From Sediminibacillus massiliensis (GTDB lineage Bacteria > Bacillota > Bacilli > Bacillales > Amphibacillaceae): a stretch of 64,000 nt of DNA. The notes below the pieces were generated by a model. That model did no database searches. It was not told the origin of the DNA and saw nothing but the letters and a program-made list of their open reading frames with translations. A program made the position numbers and the translations under genes. Positions 9,686 to 18,777 of the stretch are shown here, piece after piece. Position 1 is the stretch's first letter. Every line of letters starts with the position of its first letter. Where the stretch lies: contig NZ_LT732535.1 in assembly GCF_900156915.1 (NCBI RefSeq), positions 232,499-296,498 on the forward strand. The letters run 5' to 3'.

Positions 9686-10864
9686 ATGCTTATGCAAGAG
9701 GAATATCTCTTATATCAGATTTCAGCCGGGCTGACAGAAATGCATGGTTTCGAAATCCTTCATCTGGATAACGTAAAAAACGAGATATGGTTGGAAAAAA
9801 AGATAAAAGATTCCACACATGTTGTCAGACTGTTTCAAAAAGGGTTCGGCTGGCAAAATCACATGAAAAGCGATATTTCCGCTGTGTCTGATAAGGTGAA
9901 AAGACTTAGAAGCATGATAGTGGGAAGAAGTGTGAAAATCCATAATGTTTATATAAACTGGTATCCCCCGGTTGATCAATGGGAAAGTTTGAAAAAGCCG
10001 GTAGAAGTGCCGGGGATAAAACAGACAGAAATCCTGACGTATTACCTGAATCAATACAATTTGGAAAATGAACTGGAAAGATTTTACTCTAATCTGCATG
10101 TGGAAAACCGGGACGACCACCTTCAACTTCAAAGCGAATTGGCCGCGGACGAAGCTGTTCTTACGTGGAAAAGAAGACTCATGGAAAGACACAGGGAAGC
10201 ACGGAAAAAGGAACATTCTGTTTTTACATATGGCAGGCCGGTTTGGGTCTTCGGGTTGTTAATAATTAATTTTTTGCTGTTCTTCTTCCTGGAACAAAAT
10301 GGGGGAAGTATGAATGTAAAAACCTTGATAGATTTTGGGGCTAAATATAATCCGGCAATCAAAGAGGGAGAATGGTGGCGAATCGTAAGTTCGATGTTTC
10401 TTCACATAGGTTTTTTTCATTTATTAATGAACATGCTCGCCCTTTACTATTTAGGGGCCGCTGTCGAGAAAATTTATGGCAGCTTCCGATTTACCGTTAT
10501 TTATTTCTCGGCAGGAATTTCCGGCGGGCTGGCCAGTTTTGCTTTTAATACGCAGGTATCCGCTGGTGCTTCGGGTGCCATATTTGGTTTGTTTGGAGCA
10601 TTGTTGTTCTTTGGTATTACTTATAAGAAACTTTTTTTTCGAACGATGGGCTGGAACCTTCTGTTTATCCTTGCCATAAATATTATATTTGGCTTTGTCG
10701 TCCCACAGGTTGATAATGGTGCCCATATAGGAGGGCTGGTCGGAGGCTTTGCAGCATCTGCATTCGTGGCACTGCCGGATAACGCCAGTCTACCGAGACA
10801 ATTGGCCGCTTTTGCTGCATATATCGCCGTTCTTATTAGTCTGGTATTTTACGGACTTTACTGA
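9686..10864 (+). CDS. gluP: Rhomboid family intramembrane serine protease (GluP/YqgP-like, without TPR tail)
   Basis: A 392-aa membrane protease. The N-terminal cytosolic domain (about 180 aa) is typical of YqgP. A seven-helix rhomboid core carries HLLMNM, the catalytic serine in GASGAIFG (Ser296) and the catalytic histidine in NGAHIGG (His347). B. subtilis YqgP is about 507 aa because of C-terminal TPR repeats; this protein ends right after the last membrane helix. RBS GAGAGGTGG precedes the ATG. In B. subtilis YqgP cleaves the magnesium transporter MgtE together with FtsH; the same role here is an inference. Confidence 0.92.
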   Translation: MLMQEEYLLYQISAGLTEMHGFEILHLDNVKNEIWLEKKIKDSTHVVRLFQKGFGWQNHMKSDISAVSDKVKRLRSMIVGRSVKIHNVYINWYPPVDQWESLKKPVEVPGIKQTEILTYYLNQYNLENELERFYSNLHVENRDDHLQLQSELAADEAVLTWKRRLMERHREARKKEHSVFTYGRPVWVFGLLIINFLLFFFLEQNGGSMNVKTLIDFGAKYNPAIKEGEWWRIVSSMFLHIGFFHLLMNMLALYYLGAAVEKIYGSFRFTVIYFSAGISGGLASFAFNTQVSAGASGAIFGLFGALLFFGITYKKLFFRTMGWNLLFILAINIIFGFVVPQVDNGAHIGGLVGGFAASAFVALPDNASLPRQLAAFAAYIAVLISLVFYGLY

Positions 10865-10972
10865 TTATTATCCCTTGATTGTAGTTGCTGGCAGCAGAGC
10901 AAACCCTTTCAGGGAGATGAACAACGATCTCCTGCTGGAACAACTATACAAAAATCCCCGGCTGCCATTCAA

Positions 10973-11848
10973 TCAATTGGGTTCGGTAGAATAGTATTGT
11001 ATTAACTGTTGGTTTTTGCCACGATTGTCTCGATAAAGGACAATAAGGTGTTTGCCATTATTATCGAACAAAATAATTGGAATGAAGGTGTTGAGCGGAT
11101 TTGTCTCTGTCTGGCTTTGAGACACTCCGAGTATATAATTTTTATATAAGCCCTCCCAAAGCTGGCCAATCACTTGGTTGGTCTTTTCCTGTGTAAGGTT
11201 CGGCAAAGGAGTCGATTGAAATTGATATAACTCAGTTAAGGGCACGATGGTGTAACTGTTGCTCGGTATTTTGTAATCGGCGATAAGTTGCCTCCAAAAA
11301 TAGCTGAGTTGTTGGTTTGTGGCATGGTCAAGTGTTTTTTTCCATTCTACCTGGGTTGGATTAACAGGTTTGCTGAAGGACTCCAATGGTGAATAAGGCG
11401 AATCTATGACATATAATTCATCATAGCTCATAGCCTGGATGCTTTTGATCTTGTCATCCGGGTAGTGTACTTCCCCGTGATGTAAAGTTATCGCTTGGAA
11501 GTGACTGCTGTCTTCACCGTGAATGGTCGACTCTTGAGAAATGGATTGTGCGTTTTCCTTCCATTTACTTAAGATGCCTTTTAAGCGACCGTCTACATAG
11601 AGCAAAGAAACATCCTGTCTTAAATAAATGGGTGCTTCCATTGTAGAATCAGAAATCACCTGGATATCGTATTCATCTAGATCTGTCTGTGACAGCATAT
11701 TAATTTCCGTTGAGAAGGAAGAAAAGGACTGACTTTCATCAGGTGGAAAATATTTGATAACGGAAACGTCTTGTTTCTCGTAGACAGCCCATCCAAGAGC
11801 CAAACATCCAATTATCACGCAAATAAGAGCAACAGAACTTTTACTCAT
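10973..11848 (-). CDS. Membrane-anchored hypothetical protein
   Basis: A 291-aa protein with a single N-terminal hydrophobic helix (residues 5-22, SVALICVIIGCLALGWAV) and a large predicted extracytoplasmic part with no motif I can identify. The ATG at 11848 is chosen because GAGGGGGG lies 6 nt upstream; a longer in-frame start at 11896 has no RBS. It is the only minus-strand gene between the rhomboid and M42 peptidase genes, divergent from the latter. I cannot assign a function. Confidence 0.65.
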   Translation of the reverse strand: MSKSSVALICVIIGCLALGWAVYEKQDVSVIKYFPPDESQSFSSFSTEINMLSQTDLDEYDIQVISDSTMEAPIYLRQDVSLLYVDGRLKGILSKWKENAQSISQESTIHGEDSSHFQAITLHHGEVHYPDDKIKSIQAMSYDELYVIDSPYSPLESFSKPVNPTQVEWKKTLDHATNQQLSYFWRQLIADYKIPSNSYTIVPLTELYQFQSTPLPNLTQEKTNQVIGQLWEGLYKNYILGVSQSQTETNPLNTFIPIILFDNNGKHLIVLYRDNRGKNQQLIQYYSTEPN

Positions 11849-11951
11849 GGTATGCCCCCCTCTGTGACAGCCTTTAGTGACCAGTACAGTGCCCAAGACA
11901 AGCTTTTATAAATATATGAAGAAAAACACAGTTTATGAATGGAGGAGAATA

Positions 11952-12998
11952 ATGAACTTAGAAGGAAGAATGATTGTAGAAACTATCGAGCAGTTAGTCA
12001 AGATACCCAGCCCATCCGGCCATACTGATGAGGCAATAGACTTCTGCCGCAACTTGTTGAGAGCCAGGGGAATCGATACAGTAAAGACGAATAAGGGTGC
12101 ATTGCTTGCCACGATGCAAGGAAAGGACAGTTTGAAACACCGATTCTTGACAGCACATGTCGATACACTTGGAGCGATGGTAAAAGAAATAAAAGAAAAC
12201 GGCAAACTGCGGATCAGCAAAATCGGCGACTTTGCGTGGAATAGTATTGAAGGAGAATATTGCAATATCCATACTATGGATGGGGAATCCTGGACGGGAA
12301 CGATTTTGATGGAACAGGCTTCTGTCCATGTCCATGACCAAGCCGAAAAGGGGAAAAGAGATGAAGAACATATCGAGGTCAGGATAGATGCAAAAGTAAA
12401 ATCGAAACAGGAGGTTCAACAACGATTAGGAATCCAGGTAGGGGATTTCGTATCATTTGAACCGAGATTTGAAGTAACTGAAGAGGGGTTTGTAAAGTCG
12501 CGGCATTTGGATGATAAAGCCGGTTTGGCCGTATTGCTTCATTTAATGGATAAAATCCACATGGATGGAATAGAACTGCCGCATACCACTCACTTTTATA
12601 TCTCTAATAACGAAGAGATTGGTTATGGTGGCAATGCGTCAATTCCTTCCCAAACAGTCGAATATTTGGCGGTAGACATAGGGGCGATTGGAGAAGGACA
12701 GACTTCCACTGAATATGACGTGTCGATATGTGCCAAGGATACGAGCGGACCTTATCATTTTCAATTGAGGAAACACTTGGTGGACCTTGCAAGGCAGTAC
12801 AGGCTCGGACATCAGGTGGACGTCTATCCTTTTTACAGTTCAGATGCATCCAGTGCCGTTTTTGCAGGGTCGGATGTCAGACACGGGCTCATCGGTCCGG
12901 GAATCGATGCCTCGAATTCCTTCGAACGGACACACGTCGACTCACTTGTGAATACATTGAAGCTATTAAAGCATTATCTGCAATCAGAAATAGTTTAG
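11952..12998 (+). CDS. M42 family metallopeptidase (glutamyl aminopeptidase/deblocking type)
   Basis: A 348-aa cytoplasmic dinuclear metal aminopeptidase. Metal ligands and catalytic residues are visible in order: AHVDTLGA, LDDKAG, NNEEIGYGG (general base and ligand), AVDIGA and a C-terminal FERTHVDSL histidine. M42 enzymes form dodecameric shells that trim peptides after the proteasome or Clp. Start ATG 11952 follows GGAGGAG at 11941; upstream in-frame codons are not supported. This gene does not sit in the B. subtilis yqg cluster as I recall it, so this is local rearrangement. Confidence 0.9.
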   Translation: MNLEGRMIVETIEQLVKIPSPSGHTDEAIDFCRNLLRARGIDTVKTNKGALLATMQGKDSLKHRFLTAHVDTLGAMVKEIKENGKLRISKIGDFAWNSIEGEYCNIHTMDGESWTGTILMEQASVHVHDQAEKGKRDEEHIEVRIDAKVKSKQEVQQRLGIQVGDFVSFEPRFEVTEEGFVKSRHLDDKAGLAVLLHLMDKIHMDGIELPHTTHFYISNNEEIGYGGNASIPSQTVEYLAVDIGAIGEGQTSTEYDVSICAKDTSGPYHFQLRKHLVDLARQYRLGHQVDVYPFYSSDASSAVFAGSDVRHGLIGPGIDASNSFERTHVDSLVNTLKLLKHYLQSEIV

Positions 12999-13067
12999 TT
13001 ATATTACATGCATGTTATAAATTCTTTCGGTGCAAAATACAACCATCAATTTGTTTAGGGTGAGACG

Positions 13068-14525
13068 ATGGATAAGGAATCGAAACCTATGTACCGGAAT
13101 TTTAATGATAATGTAAACTATATAAAAGACAGACTTGCCGTTGACAAAAGCTTTGATGTCATTCATTTAGACTTGGAGTATGCGGGTCGACGGATGGCCA
13201 TGTTCATGATTGATGGATTTGTAAAAGATGATATCCTCCATTTACTGATGAAATTTCTTGCAAGGCTGAAAGAGGACCAGTTAGAACCTGACCCGCTCGA
13301 AAAATTATTAAAAACAAATATACCTTATATTGAATTGGACAAACTGGGCGATTTAGATCAAGCTTCAGATCAAGTTCTAGCTGGTCCAATAGCATTGATT
13401 GTTGAAGGCATTGATCAAATCATCATGATTGATGCTCGTACTTATCCTGTCAGAGGAGTAGCAGAGCCCGATCTTGAAAGAGTGGTAAGGGGTTCGCGTG
13501 ATGGATACGTAGAAACTATTGTTTTCAACACTGCATTGACTAGGAGGAGAGTGAGGGACAGGTCGCTAAGAATGGAATATCTGAGCGTGGGCAGGCGTTC
13601 AAAAACCGATGTTTGTGTCTGCTATCTGGAAGATATAGCAGATATGGAGAGAGTCAAAACATTGAAAGAACACTTGAAAAAAATCGATACAGATGGCTTG
13701 CCGATGGCAGAAAAAACAATTGAAGAATTTCTATGCGGAAGGCACTGGAATCCCTACCCCACAATCAGGTACACAGAACGGCCCGACACAGCGGCTGCAC
13801 ATTTATACGAAGGACACATACTTCTTATAATCGATGGCTCGCCGAGCGTTATGATCACACCAGCCACTTTTTGGCATCACTTGCAGCATGCAGAAGAATA
13901 CAGACAAAAACCGTTTATAGGTGCCTATTTACGATTTGTGCGGTTTATTGCTGTTATTGCATCCATCTTTATATTGCCTTTATATTACCTGTTTTCAAAG
14001 CAGCCGGATTTGTTGCCTGAAAACCTTTCATTTATCGGGCCGAGCCAGGATGGAACTGTCCCGATTTTGGTTCAATTTTTAGTCGCTGAAGTAGGAATCG
14101 ATATGCTCAGGATGGCTGCTATCCATACTCCTACAGCCCTTGCGACCGCACTTGGATTGGTGGCAGCCATCTTAATCGGGGAAGTCGCTGTAGAAGTAGG
14201 ATTGTTTTCTCATGAAGTCGTATTGTATTTGGCTGTTGCTGCTATCGGTACTTTTGCCACTCCAAGTTATGAACTTAGTCTGGCCAATCGGACATACCGG
14301 ATTATACTGCTGATAGCCACAGCTATATTCGGTGTCAAAGGATATGTTGCAGGGATTACCATCTGGATTTTTTACCTATTGCGTATGGATTCATTCAGAA
14401 TCGGATATCTTTGGCCTTTCCTGCCATTCTCCGCAAGGGCATTGCGTGACGTACTGATTCGCTCCCCGATTCCATTGAAAAACCGAAGACCAACTTTCCT
14501 CAATCCACAAGACCCCGACCGCTAA
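13068..14525 (+). CDS. spoVAF: Spore germination protein, SpoVAF/GerA-A family
   Basis: A 485-aa inner spore-membrane protein of the GerA A-subunit family. A soluble N-terminal half (about 285 aa) is followed by five or six membrane helices. The N terminus (YIKDRLAVDKSFDVIHLDLEYAGRRMAMFMIDGFVKDD) fits SpoVAF better than GerAA, and there are no B or C subunits next to it. SpoVAF forms a channel complex with FigP that amplifies germination signals in B. subtilis. Here it is a stand-alone gene, not part of a spoVA operon. RBS GGGTGAG precedes the ATG. Confidence 0.88.
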   Translation: MDKESKPMYRNFNDNVNYIKDRLAVDKSFDVIHLDLEYAGRRMAMFMIDGFVKDDILHLLMKFLARLKEDQLEPDPLEKLLKTNIPYIELDKLGDLDQASDQVLAGPIALIVEGIDQIIMIDARTYPVRGVAEPDLERVVRGSRDGYVETIVFNTALTRRRVRDRSLRMEYLSVGRRSKTDVCVCYLEDIADMERVKTLKEHLKKIDTDGLPMAEKTIEEFLCGRHWNPYPTIRYTERPDTAAAHLYEGHILLIIDGSPSVMITPATFWHHLQHAEEYRQKPFIGAYLRFVRFIAVIASIFILPLYYLFSKQPDLLPENLSFIGPSQDGTVPILVQFLVAEVGIDMLRMAAIHTPTALATALGLVAAILIGEVAVEVGLFSHEVVLYLAVAAIGTFATPSYELSLANRTYRIILLIATAIFGVKGYVAGITIWIFYLLRMDSFRIGYLWPFLPFSARALRDVLIRSPIPLKNRRPTFLNPQDPDR

Positions 14526-14541
14526 AACGGCCGGGTTTTTT
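14514..14541 (+). terminator. Terminator of the spoVAF-like gene
   Basis: CCCGACCG pairs with CGGCCGGG (one mismatch) around a 6-nt loop, followed by six T. Confidence 0.85.
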
Positions 14542-14646
14542 GTTTTACTTTTTAATGACCCCATCCTTGTTATCTTCTATAAACTGTGACATAACTAGTT
14601 TCACTAAACGTGACTCCTACCATCCTTTTTGGATTGAGTGGCGGTC

Positions 14647-14774
14647 CAGCGCTGCGGAAAAACACTCGCTTTCCGTGGGGAACGCTTCAGCCTCCTCGCC
14701 GGAAAACCACCGGCTGTGGGGTCTTCAGACTGTTCCTTTCCCACACTGGAGTCTCGTATTTTTCCGGAGCGCCG
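14647..14774. repeat. GC-rich imperfect-palindrome intergenic repeat
   Basis: Terminal arms CAGCGCTGCGGAAAAA (14647-14662) and TTTTTCCGGAGCGCCG (14759-14774) are inverted copies matching at 14 of 16 positions. An inner hairpin GCCGG / CCGGC sits at 14698-14714, with further paired segments around GGAAC and TCTTCAG. Composition is much more GC-rich than the surroundings. This type (read on the minus strand: GAAGACCCC..., GAGGAGGCTGAAGC) is, to my knowledge, a dispersed intergenic repeat in many Bacillaceae. It fills most of the 390-bp gap between spoVAF and yqgQ; no gene is seen there. Confidence 0.7.
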
Positions 14775-14944
14775 GGTTAGCATTCAACTAAAATAAGAAC
14801 AAGAAGAAGCCACACAAAAATGAATTTTCACTAGTTCGCAGTTTCCCTCAACTGTAAAGTCGGGAAACAAAAGTGGTTTCTAAAAGAGTAGATAAATTAT
14901 TCCTTTACGATTGAAAAATGATATAATATCAATTGGTGATTTTT

Positions 14945-15133
14945 ATGAAAACGATTTATGATGTAAGACAATTATTGAAAAAGTTTGGCACAATCATTTA
15001 CTTGGGAGATCGGCTCGCCGACTTGGAGATGATGGAAGATGAGTTGCGAGAATTATTTGTGTCACAGTTTATCACATCCCAAGAATACCAAATGGCGATC
15101 AGTGTTCTGCAGAAAGAAAAACAGAATTTATAG
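14945..15133 (+). CDS. yqgQ: YqgQ family protein
   Basis: A 62-aa helical cytoplasmic protein (MKTIYDVRQLLKKFGTIIYLGDR...) of the conserved YqgQ/DUF910 family, which in Bacillaceae is almost always found just before glcK. The ATG at 14945 is preceded by GGTGAT; TTG and GTG codons 9-12 nt upstream are less likely. A TATAAT sequence at 14922-14927 may be its -10 element. The family has a three-helix structure with a suggested nucleic-acid-binding role, unproven. Confidence 0.85.
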   Translation: MKTIYDVRQLLKKFGTIIYLGDRLADLEMMEDELRELFVSQFITSQEYQMAISVLQKEKQNL

Positions 15134-15165
15134 ACGAGTTTTCATTCAATAGGGGGAAGAAAAAT

Positions 15166-16131
15166 ATGGCTGAAAAATATGCGATCGGGATAGATATCGG
15201 TGGAACGACAGTTAAGCAGGCAATAATCAGTGAATCGGGTACCATTATTGACAAGTGGGAAATCGAAACAAATACGGCTAATGGCGGCATATCCATTCCG
15301 GATGACATCTGGGCGTCTATTGAAAAAAAACTGGAAGAACTGGCCATTAACAAAGACTTTATCCTCGGTATCGGTGCAGGTGCCCCAGGTTTTGTTGAAC
15401 CATCGACAGGCATTGTTTCCATAGCAGTTAATATAGGGTGGAAGGACTTTGATTTAAAAGGACAATTGGAAGAAAAATCAGGTCTCCCTGTTTTAGTGGA
15501 TAACGATGCCAATATTGCTGCCTTGGGTGAAAACTGGCTAGGCTCGGGAAACCAGGCTGACAATTTGGTCGCCGTCACACTTGGTACTGGTGTCGGTGGG
15601 GGCATTATATCCAATAAATTGATTTTGAATGGAGCGAATGGAACGGCTGGAGAAATCGGACACTTCACTGTTGAACCTGATGGGGCACCATGCAACTGCG
15701 GGCGGAGGGGTTGTCTCGAAACAATCGCTTCAGCTACAGGTATAGCGAGACTTGCTTCGGATGTAGTGGCAAGCGGTTGTGAAACTATACTAAGAAATTA
15801 TTTAAATGATAATGGAAAAGTAACTTCAAAGGATGTCTTTGAGGCTGCAGAGAAAGACGATCAGGCTGCTATAGAGCTTATTGAGCATGTTACAGATGTT
15901 TTGGGATTGGCCATTGCAAATACAGCCACTGTGATTAACCCGAGCAAGATTGTCATTAGTGGCGGAGTTTCATTGGCGGGTGAACAGTTGTTACGCCCAC
16001 TTCGAAAAGCTTTTGACAAACATGCACTTCCACGTATCAGCGAAGCGTGTGAATTTGTGATAGCAGAGTTGGGAAATGATGCTGGAGTTATAGGAGCTGC
16101 CTTTTTAGTGAAGCAGGCCCAACAAGGCTGA
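15166..16131 (+). CDS. glcK: ROK family glucokinase
   Basis: This 321-aa cytoplasmic kinase phosphorylates glucose with ATP. It has the ATP-binding loop DIGGTTVK (residues 10-17), the catalytic-Asp region VLVDNDANIAALGE, LGTGVGGGI and the ROK zinc motif CNCGRRGCLE. An RBS (AGGGGGA) lies at normal spacing, 33 bp after yqgQ, implying an operon. Length matches B. subtilis GlcK. Confidence 0.95.
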   Translation: MAEKYAIGIDIGGTTVKQAIISESGTIIDKWEIETNTANGGISIPDDIWASIEKKLEELAINKDFILGIGAGAPGFVEPSTGIVSIAVNIGWKDFDLKGQLEEKSGLPVLVDNDANIAALGENWLGSGNQADNLVAVTLGTGVGGGIISNKLILNGANGTAGEIGHFTVEPDGAPCNCGRRGCLETIASATGIARLASDVVASGCETILRNYLNDNGKVTSKDVFEAAEKDDQAAIELIEHVTDVLGLAIANTATVINPSKIVISGGVSLAGEQLLRPLRKAFDKHALPRISEACEFVIAELGNDAGVIGAAFLVKQAQQG

Positions 16132-16162
16132 TCAATCTTTTTACAGAAGTGCTGCATGTGAA

Positions 16163-16192
16163 AAATAAACCCTTTGACCAGGGTTTATTTTT
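16163..16192 (+). terminator. Terminator after glcK
   Basis: AAATAAACCC pairs with GGGTTTATTT across an 8-nt loop, then TT. Confidence 0.85.
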
Positions 16193-16252
16193 CTGTGCAT
16201 ATCTATTAAAATATAGAAATATTAAATTAAAGTAAAAAAAACAAGCACACTA

Positions 16253-16279
16253 TGAAACTTTTTTAAACCGACCATCGTC
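16253..16279 (+). promoter_or_regulatory. SigM/ECF-type promoter upstream of ltaS
   Basis: TGAAAC (16253-16258), 17 nt, CGTC (16276-16279) followed by TATA matches the B. subtilis ECF sigma-M consensus (TGAAAC-N16/17-CGTC). It lies about 130 bp upstream of the LTA synthase start. In B. subtilis an LTA synthase paralogue (ltaSA) is SigM-dependent, so cell-envelope-stress control is plausible. Confidence 0.65.
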
Positions 16280-16407
16280 TATATTAATAGCGTTTATTTT
16301 ACCGTCCCGGTGGAATATATTATTGAACTGTAAGCGTAATGTAAATTGTAAAACTCAAAATGAATCTAAAAAACTATGAAAAGGAACCAATGATAGGAGG
16401 AATCATC

Positions 16408-18303
16408 ATGTCTAAGCGACAAGTTAATATACCATTGTATATTATTGCCAGTATTTTATTTGGCCTTAAGACATATATTGTGTATCGGTTCATATTTAAC
16501 ATTTCGTTGGATAATCCGATGCAGGAATTAATTTTGTTTATTAATCCATTCGCTTCCGCCTTTTTGATATTCGCGGTCAGTGTCTGGTTTGTGAAAAAGC
16601 GCCAACTGAAATTTTTGCGATATACCGCTTTTCTCGGGACGATTATACTATATTTCAACTTGATTTTTTATAGGAATTTCACCGACTTCATTACTATTCC
16701 AGTCCTTTTCCAGGGAAGCAATGCGGCTGATTTGGGATCCAGCATTTTGTCCCTGGTCCATCTTCAGGACTTACTGTTGTTTGCGGATGTTGCGATTATT
16801 TGGTACTTGAGCAGAAAACGTCCGGAAGACATGGCCGTTTCTTACCGCAAGCGAGCCAAGACGATGGCACTGAGTATGTCGTTGTTGTTCCTGCTTTTCA
16901 ACTATGTTCTTGCTGAAATTGAGCGCCCTCAATTGCTGCAAAGAACATTTGACCGGGAATATTTAGTGAAAAACCTTGGCGTCTTCAATTATCATATTTA
17001 TGATATTGCTTTACAATCCAAGACGAAGGCACAACGTGTGTTTGCCGATGGAACCGAAATGCCCGAAATCAAAAAATATGTGGACAACAATGCAACTAGT
17101 GAACAAAAATCGGATTTGTTCGGTATAGCAGAAGACAAAAATGTCATCTTTGTTTCTTTGGAATCAGTTCAAAGCTTCGTAATTAATAACGAAGTGAACG
17201 GAGAGGAAATTACGCCTTTCTTGAATGATTTAATCGATGACAGTTACTATTTTGAAAACTTCTACCACCAAACACAACAGGGCAAAACGTCCGATTCAGA
17301 ATTTCTTGTAGAGAATTCCTTGTATCCTTTGCCAAGAGGTGCTGTTTACTTCACCCATGGCCAAAACGAGTATAATGCTTTGCCTGAAATTCTGAAAGAA
17401 GCAGGGTATCACTCGTCTGTTTTTCATGCAAACAATAAAAGTTTCTGGAACCGTGATGTAATGTACGACAACATAGGTTATGATAAGTTTTTTGATGTCG
17501 ATTCTTATGAAGTCAATGAAGAAAATTCAATCGGTTGGGGATTGAAGGACAAGGAATTTTTCGACCAATCGATTAAATATTTGCAAGGTCAGCAACAGCC
17601 TTTCTATTCAAAATTTATCACGCTCACGAATCATTATCCATTTGATTTGGATGAGGAAGATGCGTCTATCGACCAATATGATTCGAATTCCAGAACACTT
17701 AATCAATATTTCCCGACTGTAAGGTACACGGACGAAGCGGTACAACAATTCTTTGCCGATTTGAAGGAATCCGGTCTTTATGAAGATTCCATCATCGTTT
17801 TGATGGGAGATCATTATGGGATTAGTGAGTTCCATAACAAAGCGATGAGCCAGTATCTTGGAAAAGAAGAAATCACTCCTTATGACCATGTCCAATTGCA
17901 ACGAGTTCCTTTCTTTATCCATATTCCTGGACAAGAAGGGGGAGTTATCTCAGACATCGCGGGACAAATAGATGTCAAACCAACCCTTCTGCATTTGCTG
18001 GGGATTGAGAATGAAGACGATATAACATTCGGTACAGACTTATTCACTGAAGACCGTAAAGATTTCATCGCATTGAGGGACGGCAGCTTTATCAGTGATG
18101 AATATATTTACAGCAAAGGACAATGTTTCAATAGGGAAACAGGTGAATTGATCGAAACCGATCCAACTGGATTAGACCAGGGAAATGAACAGGATAGTGC
18201 CTGCCAGCCAATTAAAGAGAAGGTGGAAAAAGAACTTTCTTATTCAGACCAAATAATTTATGGCGACTTATTCCGTTTCTATAATTTCGAAGAGGATGAG
18301 TAA
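16408..18303 (+). CDS. ltaS: Lipoteichoic acid synthase (LtaS family, YqgS-like)
   Basis: A 631-aa polytopic enzyme that polymerises glycerol phosphate from phosphatidylglycerol onto the LTA chain outside the membrane. Five N-terminal helices are followed by a sulfatase-fold domain. The catalytic threonine is in GKTSDSEF (Thr294), with further conserved stretches NNKSFWNRD, NHYPF and MGDHYG for metal and substrate binding. ATG 16408 has AGGAGG 8 nt upstream; a longer in-frame start at 16360 lacks this. By position it is the YqgS orthologue. A SigM-like promoter precedes it and a strong terminator follows. Confidence 0.95.
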   Translation: MSKRQVNIPLYIIASILFGLKTYIVYRFIFNISLDNPMQELILFINPFASAFLIFAVSVWFVKKRQLKFLRYTAFLGTIILYFNLIFYRNFTDFITIPVLFQGSNAADLGSSILSLVHLQDLLLFADVAIIWYLSRKRPEDMAVSYRKRAKTMALSMSLLFLLFNYVLAEIERPQLLQRTFDREYLVKNLGVFNYHIYDIALQSKTKAQRVFADGTEMPEIKKYVDNNATSEQKSDLFGIAEDKNVIFVSLESVQSFVINNEVNGEEITPFLNDLIDDSYYFENFYHQTQQGKTSDSEFLVENSLYPLPRGAVYFTHGQNEYNALPEILKEAGYHSSVFHANNKSFWNRDVMYDNIGYDKFFDVDSYEVNEENSIGWGLKDKEFFDQSIKYLQGQQQPFYSKFITLTNHYPFDLDEEDASIDQYDSNSRTLNQYFPTVRYTDEAVQQFFADLKESGLYEDSIIVLMGDHYGISEFHNKAMSQYLGKEEITPYDHVQLQRVPFFIHIPGQEGGVISDIAGQIDVKPTLLHLLGIENEDDITFGTDLFTEDRKDFIALRDGSFISDEYIYSKGQCFNRETGELIETDPTGLDQGNEQDSACQPIKEKVEKELSYSDQIIYGDLFRFYNFEEDE

Positions 18304-18310
18304 AGAAAAA

Positions 18311-18338
18311 GGCATTCCATTTAGTGGAATGCCTTTTT
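18311..18338 (+). terminator. Terminator after ltaS
   Basis: GGCATTCCA pairs with TGGAATGCC around a 5-nt loop, extended by flanking A and T runs. Confidence 0.93.
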
Positions 18339-18419
18339 CAATAATCTGTATGAGGAAATCCTTTTTCAATTAGAGCATTTTTTGGGATAGGTGAATCGAA
18401 GGAGGGTAAAAAGAAAAAT

Positions 18420-18441
18420 CCCTACCCATAGCCGGGTAGGG
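18420..18441 (-). terminator. Terminator of the DUF2759 gene (minus strand)
   Basis: CCCTACCC / GGGTAGGG with a 6-nt loop. The minus-strand transcript then runs into a T-rich stretch (complement of the A-run at 18409-18418). Confidence 0.85.
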
Positions 18442-18452
18442 ACTCATCGTTT

Positions 18453-18620
18453 TTAAGATGCGAAAAGCTCCGTGTAGATGGTTGCAATGGAAAAAAATCC
18501 AAACACTAAGACAGATAAACCGGCAAATGCAACTGCGAACATGTTTTTAGCTTTTAACTCCCGGATAACAGCAATAGCGCAAAGAATTGTGACAACTAGC
18601 AGCATTAGTGCTAAAACCAT
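18453..18620 (-). CDS. yqgW: DUF2759 small membrane protein (YqgW-like)
   Basis: A 55-aa protein with two hydrophobic helices (MVLALMLLVVTILCAIAVI and FAVAFAGLSVLVFGFFSIATIY). Size, topology and position fit B. subtilis YqgW/DUF2759. The ATG at 18620 has AAGGAGGT 7 nt upstream, which fixes the start; the in-frame extension upstream is not supported. Function unknown. Confidence 0.8.
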   Translation of the reverse strand: MVLALMLLVVTILCAIAVIRELKAKNMFAVAFAGLSVLVFGFFSIATIYTELFAS

Positions 18621-18777
18621 TATTCCAAACCTCCTTGTCAGATTCCTAAGCCTGTGTAAGGAATTATTTGTTTTAATATGTATTAGATAATATCTCCTCA
18701 TACATTTTAAAACAAATTATATGATTTGTCGAGATATACATGAACGTTTTATACTATGTTTTATAGGAGTGATATAG

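Noticed and set aside
10749..10994. Possible frameshifted TPR tail of the rhomboid gene
   Set aside because: The alternative-frame translation shows no TPR-like pattern, so I keep the gene as naturally short.
14540..14791. Open frame covering the GC-rich intergenic repeat
   Set aside because: The sequence is explained by the palindromic repeat; no RBS or domain.
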